Shown here in pieces: positions 35,160 through 47,600 of a stretch of DNA of 64,000 nt. The position numbers and the translations under genes were made by a program. The DNA lies in the NCBI GenBank assembly GCA_949316235.1, contig OX438757.1, forward strand, positions 20,438,005-20,502,004, read 5' to 3'. Under the pieces are notes generated by a model. That model was not told the origin of the DNA. It searched no databases and saw nothing but the letters and a program-made list of their open reading frames with translations. Origin of the DNA: Oegoconia quadripuncta (taxonomy: Eukaryota > Arthropoda > Insecta > Lepidoptera > Autostichidae). Position 1 is the first letter of the stretch, and the number at the start of each line of letters is the position of its first letter.

Positions 35160-35460
35160 TAGGCAGTCTTTTTAGTGTTTATTTTTTTCTTCTTTTTTTG
35201 GGGTGTATTTCTTGCACATCAGCAGTACCGGTTTTCAAAGCCCATTCATTTTTCTTTGATGGTTTACTGATTACCATAAGCGATAAATCAGGGCGATATT
35301 TCGCTCTTAAGCGATTATATTCAACTATAGCTGACTGTTGTGCTTTAATACTAGCAAAGTCCATATTTATAAGGTGAACACCTTGTAAATTGGTAACTCT
35401 AGAGAGTGCTACATAAGCCTGACCACAACTCCCCGATTCTTCATGATCCACAGAGTATGT
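35160..35460 (-). pseudogene. Helitron helicase C-terminal fragment
   Basis: The minus strand encodes the last segment of a PIF1-type helicase as found in Helitron RepHel proteins: ESGSCGQAYVALSRVTNLQG (motif VI region with the conserved Gln, Ser and Arg), then VHLINMDFASIKA and AIVEYNRLR, then a Lys/Arg-rich tail. The first 90-codon open stretch is 35179-35451. Upstream helicase motifs and the Rep domain are absent, so it is a remnant. Confidence 0.75.
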
Positions 35461-35564
35461 TGGTTGAAGTTGGTCTTGGGATTATCTCTTTGAATGTTTT
35501 TTCCTTTTTTTTAAATTCTTAAGTACGCCTAACCTTATTTTGGCTAACTCAATGGTTGACTGGA

Positions 35565-35755
35565 AGAAATTCCTGTATGGGATAAGTCCGCCTTTGTACT
35601 ATAATATTTGTATGGTTAATGTTTGTAAAATCATACCCTGGATTAAAACATAAGATATTTTTTATGACGATAAAGTGAGTAGTTCCCGCGGGATAAACAA
35701 ATTTCCGCGATAAAGTTATTCCACGCAGGCGAAGCCGCGGGCGGAAACTAGTATC
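35565..35755 (+). repeat. F-family piece joined to a D-family 3' half
   Basis: GACTGGAAGAAATTCCTGTA ... GGATAAGTCCGCC, then ACCCTGGATTAAAACATAAG ... GCGAAGCCGCGGGCGGAAAC and CTAGT. Confidence 0.6.
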
Positions 35756-35954
35756 TAATTAAGGTAACAATTACTAATTAGATAGACCAAGTAATATTTA
35801 AGTTTATTCGTTTGAAAAGGTTGTGGCTCGCAGCTCCAGTAGTGCCATCCTCAGGGCACGGGCCCTACTCTACTACCTACAAATGGCACTAACAGGCATC
35901 AAGGTGGTTCCACAAGTATTCCGTCGTAACATTCTCGATATGAATAAAAATAAT

Positions 35955-36085
35955 TCGACGACCTGTTTGGTGCAGTGGTTAGCAACTCTGACCACTATAC
36001 CAAAAGGTTACGGGTTTGAATCCCGCTGGGGGCATATGTTTGTGTGATGAATACGGACACCCGAGTTATGGATGTTTCCATTTAT
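35955..36085 (+). mobile_element. SINE family A, + copy
   Basis: Head ACGACCTGTTTGGTGCAGTG, B box CGGGTTTGAATCCCGC, body GCATATGTTTGTGTGATGAA, tail ATTTATTTATTTAAT. Confidence 0.75.
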
Positions 36086-36434
36086 TTATTTAATAAGACA
36101 CACCTACAGCACAGTTATTACAACTCACAATAACAAACAGGTTCAAGTATAAACAGGTCTGATATATGTGCCAATAATAGCGTGTACAACACTTTATATA
36201 TACAAATATATACTTTGATTCCACAAATATTGAGAAATGTTCTCTTAAACACACCTAATGAATCGTGAAAGATATCAGTCTGTGGGATCTCACTATTCAA
36301 ATGGTTAAATTCATCACAGTATCGTGATTAGAGAATGACGTAGAACATTTTTGTTCTAGATGTAGGGATATGCAGTAGTCTAGTAATGGGAGCTCTGGGA
36401 AAATTGTAAGGAATCGATAATTTTATTCTATTAT

Positions 36435-36808
36435 GTAGGTACTTGATCACAGTCAATGTTACCATTAAGTAGGTACTTGATCACAGTCAATGTTACCATT
36501 AAGTAGGTACTTGATCACAGTCAATGTTACCATTAAGTAGGTACTTGATCACAGTCAATGTTACCATTAAGTAGGTACTTGATCACAGTCAATGTTACCA
36601 TTAAGTAGGTACTTGATCACAGTCAATGTTACCATTAAGTAGGTACTTGATCACAGTCAATGTTACCATTAAGTAGGTACTTGATCACAGTCAATGTTAC
36701 CATTAAGTAGGTACTTGATCACAGTCAATGTTACCATTAAGTAGGTACTTGATCACAGTCAATGTTACCATTAAGTAGGTACTTGATCACAGTCAATGTT
36801 ACCATTAA
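36435..36808 (+). repeat. 34-bp tandem array, 11 identical copies
   Basis: Unit GTAGGTACTTGATCACAGTC followed by AATGTTACCATTAA; 374 bp = 11 x 34 with no difference that I can see between copies. Confidence 0.97.
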
Positions 36809-36890
36809 GAATCTGATACAGAAATACCACATAAATGCTAGCAGACGGCGATTACGTAGTGAGTCCATTTTTAAAAAGTCCAATAGTGCA

Positions 36891-36975
36891 TTATATTGTG
36901 CCCTGTGTCACACATATATTATATTGTACCCTGTGTGATACATATATTATATTGTACCCTGTGTGACACAATATA
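36891..36975 (+). repeat. 28-bp tandem repeat, three copies
   Basis: Unit TTATATTGTACCCTGTGTGA plus CACATATA at 36891, 36919 and 36947. Confidence 0.9.
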
Positions 36976-37009
36976 TTAAGTGTCTAGTGATCGAACTCTG
37001 AATGGTTTC

Positions 37010-37235
37010 AATGAGTCGAGAATGTACACTATATTGAGGGTCCAGACTACAGAGGAAAATTCAAGACTACCAATGCATTGAAGAGCATAATTTTTGTTTG
37101 TATTGAAAATCCTTTAGCATTTCGTTTTAAGAAGCCAAGCATTTTCGCCGATTTTTGCACAATTGCATTGACATGGGCAGTAAACTTTAGTATTGTATCT
37201 AAAAAGAAAAATAATAAATTACAAAGAAATATCAC
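37010..37235 (-). pseudogene. LINE RT fragment (Jockey/CR1-like)
   Basis: The minus strand reads DTILKFTAHVNAIVQKSAKM then LGFLKRNAKGF and LFNALV, the stretch just after the RT active site in Jockey/CR1-like LINEs (D..L.F..H...A...LGF..R). It is short and isolated. Confidence 0.65.
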
Positions 37236-37298
37236 TTCTATAAGGTACCAGTTAGATACTTATTTTATAAAATGCGAAATTTGACTTTTACGTACAGG

Positions 37299-38468
37299 GG
37301 GCCTACAACGATCATTTTAAAAACCATCATGTTTCAGGAACGTTTTGTTTCAATGTTAAAGTAATATTACTCAAATTCGTACCGCGATCATCTAGCGATA
37401 ATACAAAACAATATTGTTTTACTCCTGCTTAGAGACGGGAAAGAACGAATGATTTGTCTATTCCTTGCAGTCAGAAGAACGAGACAACGTTATACCTTTG
37501 TATAGCGTTATCACTTTCACACCTCGAATAATAATAGCGTTCCGGTATACGCAATTATTTAAATATTGTGCATGATTTTTGTCGTTTATGTTCATATTTT
37601 TATTGTTGAAATGCGTAATTAGAAATAAAAGTTTTTTATATTTATGGATATATAAATTTAAATATACATTTTCATTGAAGTAATGCAAGAAAGCGTAAAT
37701 TAAATGTGAAGTAACGCTGCTCCCGCCGCCGGTGTCGTTCCGTAAAATGAAACATTGTGTCAAAGTAATAAGCGCGGCGCTTTCTTAATTTCATAATCTT
37801 TGTATAAAATTTTTATTTGTTTGAAATTATTTTTTTACTGGTTTTATAGAATTTATATTATGGCGACTAGAAGTAAATACAAACTAATTTTTTAGTGATT
37901 TTTGTGCATTTATAGAATAAGCAAGCATCCTAGATAAAGAACTCGTCGAACAAATTCAGCTTCGTCAATATCGAAGGGATTACATTCTTCACGTAATCGC
38001 CTTCGACGTTGCATCTTCTCCGACAAATCCTCTGCGGCATCGTCTTCCAGAAACTCGAATAATTCGTAATCATTGGCCATCTAAAACCACATCACATTTA
38101 ATGTATTTCTTATCGGTTTACGCAATGAACACAATGTATTTATAAAGAGTTATTGTGAAAAACACATCCACTTACTTTTTTAAGCGAAAATAACGGTTTA
38201 TTATCCTTATATCACTAAAACAATAATAAATCCATCACAAGAGACTAACTTTTTTAAGATTGTTAAATTTGACGTTTGAGCAATATTACTAGCTGTCAAA
38301 CGACCGTTAAACAACGATGATGGTACGAATTGAGCGAATGATTCAGCGGTGACGTCACAAAACTGCTTAACAAAACAATATTATAATAAGCTTGTTTTAA
38401 GGCGGTCGGGGTACGAATTTCCAAAGTAATATTACTGTAATATTGCTATAAGAGGTGATTGTAGGCCC
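37299..38468 (-). mobile_element. Harbinger-like non-autonomous transposon
   Basis: Termini GGGCCTACAA (37299-37308) and TTGTAGGCCC (38459-38468) are exact inverted repeats. Subterminal blocks also pair in inverted order (AGTAATATTACT with AAATTCGTACC). The only coding piece is a 56-codon minus frame resembling a PIF/Harbinger (HARBI1-type) transposase N-terminus. A target duplication is not clear. The CRE-like TGACGTCA at 38350 lies inside. Confidence 0.65.
37910..38080 (-). pseudogene. HARBI1-like transposase N-terminal remnant
   Basis: A 56-codon frame from an ATG at 38080: an acidic start (MANDYELFEFLEDDAAEDL), a basic stretch (RRRRLR), then NPFDIDEAEFVRRV, followed by an unrelated hydrophobic end. 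The 'NPF-D--EF--R--' pattern is typical of the N-terminal region of PIF/Harbinger transposases. The DDE domain is absent. It is too short for usual ORF cut-offs. Confidence 0.5.
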
Positions 38469-38474
38469 GCAGGT

Positions 38475-40039
38475 TCTTAAACATGTTAAAGTCCTAAGGG
38501 ACGGGCCCTCAGGACCTTCACATTTTCATAAATAATGCGGACCGCGCTCAACTGAACGAGCGACTTATTGTCATTGCCGTAAGGAGTACCCGCACGTGAG
38601 GCGGCTGCGGTGCGGTCGCGGTAGCGGTTGCTCGTAAAAAACACATCAATCTCGGCGCACGAGCGGTAATCAATCACGGCCATTACGCGCACCCATCCCC
38701 CCTCGCCCCCCCCCCTCCCCCCCCCCCCCCTCCCGGACCGCGCGACACGCCCCCGAGATAACCCCTTTATGTCGCGTCGCTTAAAAACCGCCGCCGCTAA
38801 TGTAACTAATGTAATGTGCCGCTCTAATACCGGGCGGTCGCGCGGGGCCCGGCCCGCTGTGCACTGACGCGACGATCTCTCGTTAACTTACATTATTAAC
38901 GAGAACTTTACATGTCTTGACACGTTTACGACGTTCAGACACTCATTTCACCTTAACAGACCTATATTATATTAGTTACCTGGACGTATGTGGCTGATAT
39001 GATGATGTTTATTTAACTACATTTATACAAAATATATACTTTATCTAAATAAACAAATAACACAAAAAGTGCATATTAAACGTTTAATTGAATCGTAATT
39101 TGTCTTTGATGTCATACATGGCACAATTTCAGAACGCACACATAAATAAAAAGGTTAAAAAGTATGAAGAGAATTTTCCGGGTTTTTGTTTTGATGAAAT
39201 TTTTATTTTTATGGAAAAAGTGAATATCGCGTGGATTCAGCTAAAAGGATAATAATTTGACGCCAGTAGAGTTGAGGAACAAGTCTCTAATGAGGCACTG
39301 AGATCTCTTCTGGAGAAGTTGCGTAGAAAAATACCTGAAAGTTTTTTTTTTTTTTTTTCAATGATTTGAGACTTGATCAAGGCTTATTCGGAAACTGGGA
39401 TACTATTGTATGTATGTATGTATAGTGTATTTTATGGACTTAACTTTCCATTAACTAAATGTGCCGTTTAATTTTATTTCAAATGTTTTGTATTACATAT
39501 AATACTTTTCTCGCTGATAGAGGTGAAAAGCTGTTTCACGGGAGCAACGTTACTTCCAACAACAATTAATAATTTTTACTTTCTGGGGTTGGCTCAGCAC
39601 ACTATTGTTAAACATTTAGGAAATAAATGTTTATTTTATTTATTTATGTAAACAAAAGACGACCTCAGATCTCTCTAGTTCCTACTTATTTTTCACTTTC
39701 AGTATTTAATTATTCGATATGGTTTGACATAAGTAAAGGAGTAAGTAACAGTCTCGCCCAACAGTAAATAAATTCATAATTCAGAGACAATTTCAATTTC
39801 AATCTGGTGGATTGTTTACATAGCACTTAGCAAGTTCCATAGAATGTTAGTTTAAACAAATGTGCTATAAAGAGAAAAGTGCATTAATTATATTATTCTG
39901 AATAAATTTTGAGTTGTTAAAATTGGTGTTCTGGATTCAACATCAGTACTCGCGACAAAAACAGTCTTTGCTCTCTTGTTGAACAGTAATTATTCTCGGA
40001 GTGCTTCTTGTTCATAAAGGAAATAAAATGCTCTTGGGA
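38475..40039. other. Anonymous DNA with GC-rich island 38550-38870
   Basis: The island combines C-rich runs (38690-38735), TGTCGCGTCGCTTAAAAACC and CTCGTTAACTTACATTATTA with a partial palindrome. It looks like conserved noncoding or promoter DNA rather than coding. The rest is AT-rich, with a T18 run at 39340. Confidence 0.35.
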
Positions 40040-40175
40040 CCGGTATCATCATCATAGTAGCCACAGGACGTCCATAGCTGAACATAGGCCTCCCCATAGA
40101 ATTCCAGTGGCAGTGCGCAGGGCCCATAGCTCGAACCGATGGCCGGTGGAGCGTTAATGTCCTCGAGTGGAGGCC
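40040..40175 (-). mobile_element. RTE-like LINE 3' end, copy 4 (inverted)
   Basis: Minus strand: LPLEFYGEAYVQLWTSCGYY and the TGATGATGATACC tail; preceded by GSSYGPCA-type sequence. Frames extend to 93 codons but are only the LINE tail. Confidence 0.7.
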
Positions 40176-40344
40176 GGTATGCTCGTATTCTAAAGTCACG
40201 GGACGATACGACTTTATGCTTGTTGTAGAAGTCGTTCCGGTGCACAAGTGTCGCGGCCCCTCACACGGCACGGGTCGTACAATCAGCGCGAGTCGCTCCG
40301 ATGGCTGCTCTTTTTCACCTCGCGCGTAAATGGAGATGAAAAGG

Positions 40345-40412
40345 CACCCCCCGCCCCCCTCCCGCCCCGCCCCGCCCCGCTCCGCTCACGTCGCGCGAAT
40401 ACAAATGAAATC
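40345..40412 (+). promoter_or_regulatory. C-rich module repeated from 8580-8650
   Basis: CCCGCCCCGCTCCG followed by GTCGCGCGAATACAAATGAA parallels CCCGCTCCGATGTCGCGTGA with AAATGCAAATTAAT at 8606-8650. The order and spacing of C-box, GCTCCG, GTCGCGYGAA and CAAAT are shared. Function unknown; a cis-regulatory module or fragment of a repeat are both possible. Confidence 0.35.
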
Positions 40413-40771
40413 GCTCGATCTCTTTGCGATCACGACACATAAAATATTACACCTTTTAAAGCCTTTAAAACGATGAGTTTGTAATCCAAAGGTCTAACGG
40501 AGCTCCATTGACAGATAGATGGATAGAACGTTTATTCAATGTTGCATACTCGTACCCGGAGCCGGGTGCTTCGCTTCAATAGGACATTAAGGTAACGTAC
40601 TTCCAGCATTCAAATTGCCAAATTTTACTTAAAGGAGCATTTATTTTATTTTGTGTGTGTGTGTGGGCCACGTAGTCCGTGGTATACTGTTCTGTATAAC
40701 CAGGGGTTTGAATTTGATGTATTTACACTTTACATGAAATGAAGATGAGTCCGAAGGGGGAAATGCACTCG

Positions 40772-40822
40772 GTGTTAGGGAACCGGCTACAACGAGTGTT
40801 AGGGAACCGGCTACAACGAGTA
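40772..40822 (+). repeat. 24-bp tandem duplication
   Basis: GTGTTAGGGAACCGGCTACA plus ACGA, twice. Confidence 0.85.
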
Positions 40823-41021
40823 TACTGTCTCAACCGGTCCGAATCGAATATGCTACTAATCTATCTCCAAAAACTTCAAATTAAAATTTTACAAGCCATT
40901 TTATTTATTTTTTACTATGCGTGAAATACAGGAAGAGCGGGGACTTCTATCAAAAGTAAATTCTATTACTTAAAAGGAGCTCCTCAGCTGAACTTTTCTG
41001 TATTAGGTTTAAGCTGACGAA

Positions 41022-41354
41022 TTTTTTTTTATGCACAGCGGTTTGATACTGCACCTCAATCACACCTGATGTTAAGTAAAGATGAGGTCGAAGGTGGAAG
41101 CGTACTGACCCGGAAACCCCAACACATTTCGGGGACTGACTATCTTATCTCCGACAACCGGAACACAACAATGTTATTAACACTGCTGCTCGACGGCAGA
41201 TTTAGATAAGATGGTGGGAGCTAGCCAGACGGACATTTAAAAATGCCCCACCACCAACCAAATCGAGTACTTAAACATGTACCCCGCTGGGGATCGAACT
41301 CGCGACCTCCGAATCGCAAACCCAACGTTGTTTACATTGAGCCACGGAGGCGGT
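41022..41354 (-). mobile_element. SINE family B, full-length reference copy
   Basis: On the minus strand: A box within CCTCCGTGGCTCAATGT, B box GGTCGCGAGTTCGATCCCC, the conserved body, and a 3' A run (T run on + at 41022-41030). About 333 bp. tRNA-derived by its pol III boxes; it lies just upstream of the dpr12 first coding exon. Confidence 0.8.
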
Positions 41355-41494
41355 TCAAATAAATATTTTGTATTTGTATCAACCTATTTTGTGCTCGGCG
41401 GCACCATGTTACTTACTGCGAATCAATGTATGTGCCCGCTGTTGACCCCGCTGTGAGTGTGTGTGTGTGTGCGTGCGTGCAGGGTGTGAGGCGG

Positions 41495-41636
41495 ATGGCG
41501 GCGGCGCTGCGGGCCGCGCTGCTGGCGCTGCTGGCGGCGCTGGGGGCCCTGGGGGCGCTGCTGGGGGCGCTGGGGGCGCTGGGGGCGGCCGGGGGGCTCG
41601 GCGCCGAGCCGCGCGCCGGCCTGAGGGCCGACCTGC
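41495..41636 (+). CDS. dpr12: dpr12 coding exon 1 (signal peptide)
   Basis: 47 codons plus one base (phase 1 donor, C|GTGAGT). Acceptor-like TGCAG ends at 41482 after a GT repeat, so the exon probably starts at 41483 with 12 noncoding bases. The encoded peptide is almost wholly Ala, Leu, Gly and Arg. Confidence 0.75.
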
Positions 41637-44600
41637 GTGAGTACACACGCGCATGTGCATGGTTATATTGGGATTTGTACGGTTTACAATCGCACATTTC
41701 GTCGCCTTTTTCCTTTAATAGTAGATTGTTAACCAAGGGCTGTATGACATCAATTGCATACGAGGTTTTTGGCGCTAATTAGCCCGAGTATGCAATTGAT
41801 GCTTACACCCGAGATAAACACTCTGCTTTACATATCGATTGTGAGGTAAGTAAAAACAAGAAAGCAGGTTTCTATGAACATTTATTAAAGATAAACATGT
41901 GTATTTAATTAAAATTAATAGTAAAATTAGAACAATTTGTAAAAGATATGGTCAAATTCTTTTTAGGAATATTTACAGTTTGAGTATGAGTTTGTGATGA
42001 TAAGACCTGAGTTTGAGTGACTTGAGGTTCTTGCATTGTAAATGGCGGCAGTTGACTGGTACTATTTTCTTCAGTAAAAAATGGCTCAGATGATGTGCTT
42101 TGACGTGGCGATTTCAAGTTTATATTTTCTGTTATTTTAGAAGTAATTTTGCTTTTGTTTTCCACCGAATCTTCGATATAACCTTCGGCCACTTTGCTGG
42201 ACTTCCAGCCGCCGTGCCTTTTTAACAGAGTGAGGTTGGCGCCAGAATCAGCCAATAGAGTCGCTGATGTTCTGCGAAAGCAATGCCCGGTGTATAACTC
42301 TACGTTACTCAGTTTTAAATATGTGGCTATTTGCTTTTGCAAATTTGTTTTTTCCTATTACTTGTCTGTGGCATTTTCCTTTACTGTAATTAAGAAAAAA
42401 ACGATTTGTATCCATGTTTTCAGGCCGAAGAGCTTGATATTTTTCAACATAATTTGCAAATTCTTCATGCACAACAAATGACCGGTCAGTTTTAGTTTTC
42501 GTGTTAGGCAGTTTTATGAGTAGTAATTTGTTATGTTTTTCTAAATTTTCTATTGTCAAGTTTGTCAATTCCATGGTTCTGCAGGCACCCGATATCCCAA
42601 AAATTAGAACAACCTGTAAAAAAAGACATAAGTTGTATTATATGCACCACATCCGCATAGTATTTTTATTAAATATTTTGGTAACTTATTAAAAAGGGCA
42701 AGTAAATACGTACCTTTATTGCTAAATAAATTTCATCCGGAGCTTCATTTAAGAATTTTTGTACTTCTTCTGCAGTAAATACCTTCGATTTCTTGCTTTT
42801 AAAGCCGTCAGACTGCCTTTTCAAGAAAGCAGTAAGTTTTGAAAAATCTTTCAAATTCACGTCATGTTTTGTCATCATTGTAGCTTTTAGCATGGAATAA
42901 AAGCACCATAAACTGGAAGGTTGTACCTTCTTAGATAATTCATTAAAATATGATATAAAAACACTTTCAGAAAGAGATTTAACTTTTTTTTTTTTTCTGA
43001 CCGCCACTTCATAAATTCGTCGTATGCCTTTATATATCTTTCTTTCGAGTTCGGCGGTAATAGATTTTCTAAAACTGTTTTTGCTTGTTCTTTTATAAAA
43101 TCGGGGGTTAGATCCATGTCTTCGTCACTTGACATTTTTCAAAACTTTTGATAAAGAACTCCAAAACACGAAAAATTTACTTTCGCGCCTAGCTAGTCGG
43201 CTGCCTTTTTTACTCTTCACGATTTTATGACACGCAAGCGCGTCAAATCGTGCTGGCCAGTTTGATATTTAAATCGATTTCAATTTTCAACTAACATACG
43301 ATGTGACTGCGAAACAAATAGTTCGATATTTAAAATAAAATCTTCATAAGTTCTAATATAAATTGTCTCGATTCCGATTCGAGTAAATAATCGATACCGA
43401 GAAAAAAAATAACTTTTTAAAAATATTCTTCTTGTATTATGAGTATGACAGTCTTTTTTCAAATTCCAAAACCTATGCTGTAATGTTAACATTACATGGT
43501 AGGTTTTGAAACCTATGCTGTAATGATATCCATACACCCCGGCATTCAGGGAAGTAAGTGACTACTTACAGAGCAAGAGATATGTAAATTATATTATTTA
43601 TGTTTTTAAATTGAGTCACTTTTCGGGCACGGTCGAGGGTGACGCACCGACCTACTTAGCATTGTATTTACTAGTACCAATAAACCAGTTATACTTCAGC
43701 ATATCAAGTTTTAATCGTCATCCTCATCAGCACAGCATTCATCATAACAGTAAAGGGTGTACGGCAGCAGGAAAGGATTGCTGTGCCGGCTGGTGTCTCG
43801 GGCGGCGAGCTGCCCTCGAGATTATTTTCGGCTTGGTGTTATAAAAAAAGATTAGCAAACAAAATTTTTAGTTAGTAAACATTTTGAATAATTTCACATT
43901 TAACATTTTTGAAATATATCAAAAAAATATCACAACCGATACACTACCAAAAAATTTACGGCAAGTTCAAACCGAGAAGTCCCCTGCTGGCTGATGACGC
44001 AAATCACCCGACATCAAATAATTTGGCTCCATTACCAAAGGCCGGCCAAGAAAAAATTATCAAAAAAGATGTCCAAAAAACAAACTTATGACAAGTCAGG
44101 ACTGAGGTGCTTCCGGCTGGACTGTTGTGCAATTTGCCCCATTTCAAATCGTTTCCTACATTTAGTGGTACACAAACAACAAAGTTGAAGCAAGCCCAAA
44201 CTGAGAAGTTCATGGCTGAACAATGGTGCAAAGAACTTCACGTCACATCCATCTCCATTAAAAAAAATATATCTAAGTCGGTTCATAAAGATTACCATTT
44301 TCTACATCCATAAGTATGAAATTACAATCCCTAATCTGAAAGACAGTCCCTTGCCCGGATAGACCTGATCCATCTTCTTTCTCTTCATTACCTCCTCTTT
44401 TCCTCATTTCAAAAATGTCCTCAGTCTTCCGTCTTCGGGGTGATGGACTGCTCCTGTGTGGGCCTACAGCTGCCCTTCTCGATCCTATCGATTCCGACCA
44501 CCTCCATGTCGACTGGCAACACATCTATTGGAACTGGGTGGGCCGTTATACGATTAGACTTGTGAGCAGGATCGAGACGGGACGCTGTGTCCCGTACAAC

Positions 44601-47600
44601 GAAATAGCGTCCTCTCCATTTGCAATGAAGCCCTACGAGATTAAGTAACCGCCGCATACGTGACTGTTGCCACGATGAGTTGAGCGAGGACGTCGGAGCC
44701 TCTGCCGACCAATGGTTATGACTCAATAATAAAGTGTCACCTTGATTGAGACCCTAGGGCAGCGCAACTAAGTCGCGCTACCGAACCGGATGTATAAAAA
44801 GACTACAAAATGACTCGAACGGGATACGTTTATAGATTCATCACCCTTAAAATGAATGTAGGATATTGCACGAATATGATGTCCGAGTCGATTTCTACGG
44901 TAATCGTTTGACGTCGTAATATATCTGTTTCCAGAGCGAACGCGGCGCGTGCCGCGCGCGGCCGGCATGGCGCCGACGGCGGGCACGGTGCTGGCGCCGG
45001 CGGGGGCGGGGGCGGGGGCGGGGGCGGGGGCGGGGGCGGAGGCGGAGGCGGAGATGATGGAGGTGCCGGCGTGGCGCGCGCTGTGGGAGGGCGCGCTGGA
45101 GGCGCTGCGGCGCGAGCCCGCGCTCAACGGCACGGCCGAGGACACGCTGGTGCAGCTCGGCGCCGTCGCCTTCCTGCACTGCCCCGTGCGGCATCTCGGC
45201 GAGCGCGGCGTGAGCTCCTCCCTCCCTCCCTCCCTCCCTCCCTCCCTCCTCCCTGTCTCTCTCCCTACCGCACACACGGACACACATACCCTCACACACA
45301 CACTCATTTCAACACAAAGAATCATATTGTTTTTCGATCAGGTCTGAAACCGGATACTTTTCATGATAGGCTCTCACTCCGTTTTCTACTTTTGGAGCCC
45401 GTCGATAGTCTTTGCCCATTTCCAGGGTCCACACACAACCACCTCGTATCGGGAGTAAGCCCCACGTCGCCTATCTCGAAGTCATTCTCGAGAAAAATTT
45501 TGCGTTCACCGAGCATCCCGTGTAATTGTCAATCCCGCAAAAGTTACTTTTACGCTTTGTTTAGAGTTTCCAGGGCGACATGGGGACTGAATTCCACATG
45601 CCAAGAATTATATATAAGGCAAAGGCAGGCAATTCTATAGGTTCTTCCCGGATATTAAGGACCGTTGAGTAAGCAATGGATAGAAATCGATCACTGCACA
45701 TCTGTTTCTGACGGGCCACGGAAATTTTAAAAACAAGAATTTTTCTGTTGCTTTAGCTGATTCAACAGATTACAAGTACGACGATTTCGACGATTCTGCA
45801 TACCCATATTTTGTGGCAGTGCGCAAATTGGAAGAAGGAACGTAAAAAAAAACACTAATCCGTCCGGCGTTCTGCAGCGGCTTCGTGTGGAAGCGTCGTA
45901 ATTCCCAAGCTTTCAAGCGGTTCTGCCACTCTTATTATTGGCATTATTACTCACGGTAGCCTTCTGCTACCGTCACGCTCACTGTATCCAGGCGCAGTCC
46001 GTGGTGTATGAGAAAGCAGGGGCCGAGCTTCACTCGACCTCCTTCCCCATAGGGTAGGCCTTACGGCCGTTTTTCATTTCATTGGCTACACTCCCATTTG
46101 CCGAGGGGGAGGTGGGAATCTTATTTTCCCACTTACACATCCTAGTACTTTTTTTAAATAGACTGAGGTCCAAGGTAGCAATAGTGGCACGTGATGCACC
46201 GCCTACTTTCAGTAGGCGGTGTGTCGAGTGCCACTATCGCTCCTAACTTGTAGGAGTGAAGAGGCGGGATCTGCTTCGAGGATCGCCGTTTACGATTACA
46301 CTTTTATTATTTAGTCTTTAATATATTATGCAGTTTAATGGTCAAGGCAACAGATCCCAACGTTCAGTGACAATTCAGAGAACCACCGTTTCTGTCCGCA
46401 TAGAGGATGTAGTGGGAGGGGCGCGGCTCACTGCATACTTACTTACATCTTGCCTCACGTTGGCAGAGAATGAAAAACTTTAATCACATGTGGTGAAATG
46501 AAGCCCATTCGTATGACGAGTGTATTTTCATTACAGATATCGTGGGTGCGGCGCCGCGACTGGCACATCCTTAGCTCTGGCCTCTTCATGTACACCAATG
46601 ATGAACGCTTCCAGGTACCTGTCTCACAAACGAACAAAATGTTCTTTATATTTCATATACACAAAGATACAAACTACTAAGCCTGAACTGATTCATACCA
46701 TAATTAATCATTGACTATATTTTGGCCAGAATCGTCATAATTTCAAAAGAACAGAGATATTTACGTTTTGCTGATGCGAAACTTTATGCCCCGCGGATTT
46801 ATATAAAGCTTATTATATAAATCCACGGGGCAATAAACGGACTCGACCCGAGCGGAGCCGCGGGCAGCAATCTAAACTTTTAGAGATATATTTATTGGTG
46901 ACGTGTTGTGTGGGCAGGTGCTGCACACCGAGGGCTCCGACGACTGGATCCTGCAGATCAAGTACGTGCAGAAACGCGACAACGGCACCTACGAGTGCCA
47001 GGTACGACCCTTTCTATCTGGTATTCAGTCCTGGAATGTGAAACATTTGCAAAGGTTTGGTGATAAACACTTAGAATACACATTTTCTCATGCTGTGTAG
47101 GTTTGCTCCCGGTGTTTTCCTATAACAAAGAATATGTAGTTCAATAATCGGATGCATGTTAACAAATATAAATAATGTTCAATGATACACGTGTATGCAT
47201 GGCGCGCTATGACAGATGAGTGTATCGTCCCCTGGCAGGTGTCGACGGGGTCGGGCACGCTGTCGCGGCTGGTGCACCTGCACATCGCCGTGCCCGAGGC
47301 CTTCATACTGGGCGCCGACGAGCACCACGTGGACGCCGGCTCCACCATCAACCTCGTCTGCATCATCGAGAAGGTTCACCGATGTTTTCGAATTATTATC
47401 GAGAAAAATATATTGTTAGAAAAGACCAAGATTCCGCATGTAATGGTGATACTGAGCCTGAGCACAAGCCCTCCAGCAGTGTACAGAATGTTTCTCAGAA
47501 GTTCCATCATCAGTGATCACACGGAATATGCCGTTTTGTACTCCGCGACCCTCGACGCTGCTGCCGCCGTCTTACAAATGCGGTTCGCCGGCCGCGCGTC

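Noticed and set aside
32193..36808. CRISPR-like arrays
   Set aside because: Units are directly tandem with no unique spacers, and the DNA is eukaryotic.
43909..44313. LTR retrotransposon in dpr12 intron 1
   Set aside because: Some retroelement-like phrases occur, but I could not find a pair of LTRs, a primer-binding site or gag/pol motifs.
44768..45347. 185-codon and 134-codon minus frames and a 132-codon extension of the + frame
   Set aside because: They overlap dpr12 exon 2; only the + frame between 44935 and 45209 has splice sites and continues into the Ig domain.
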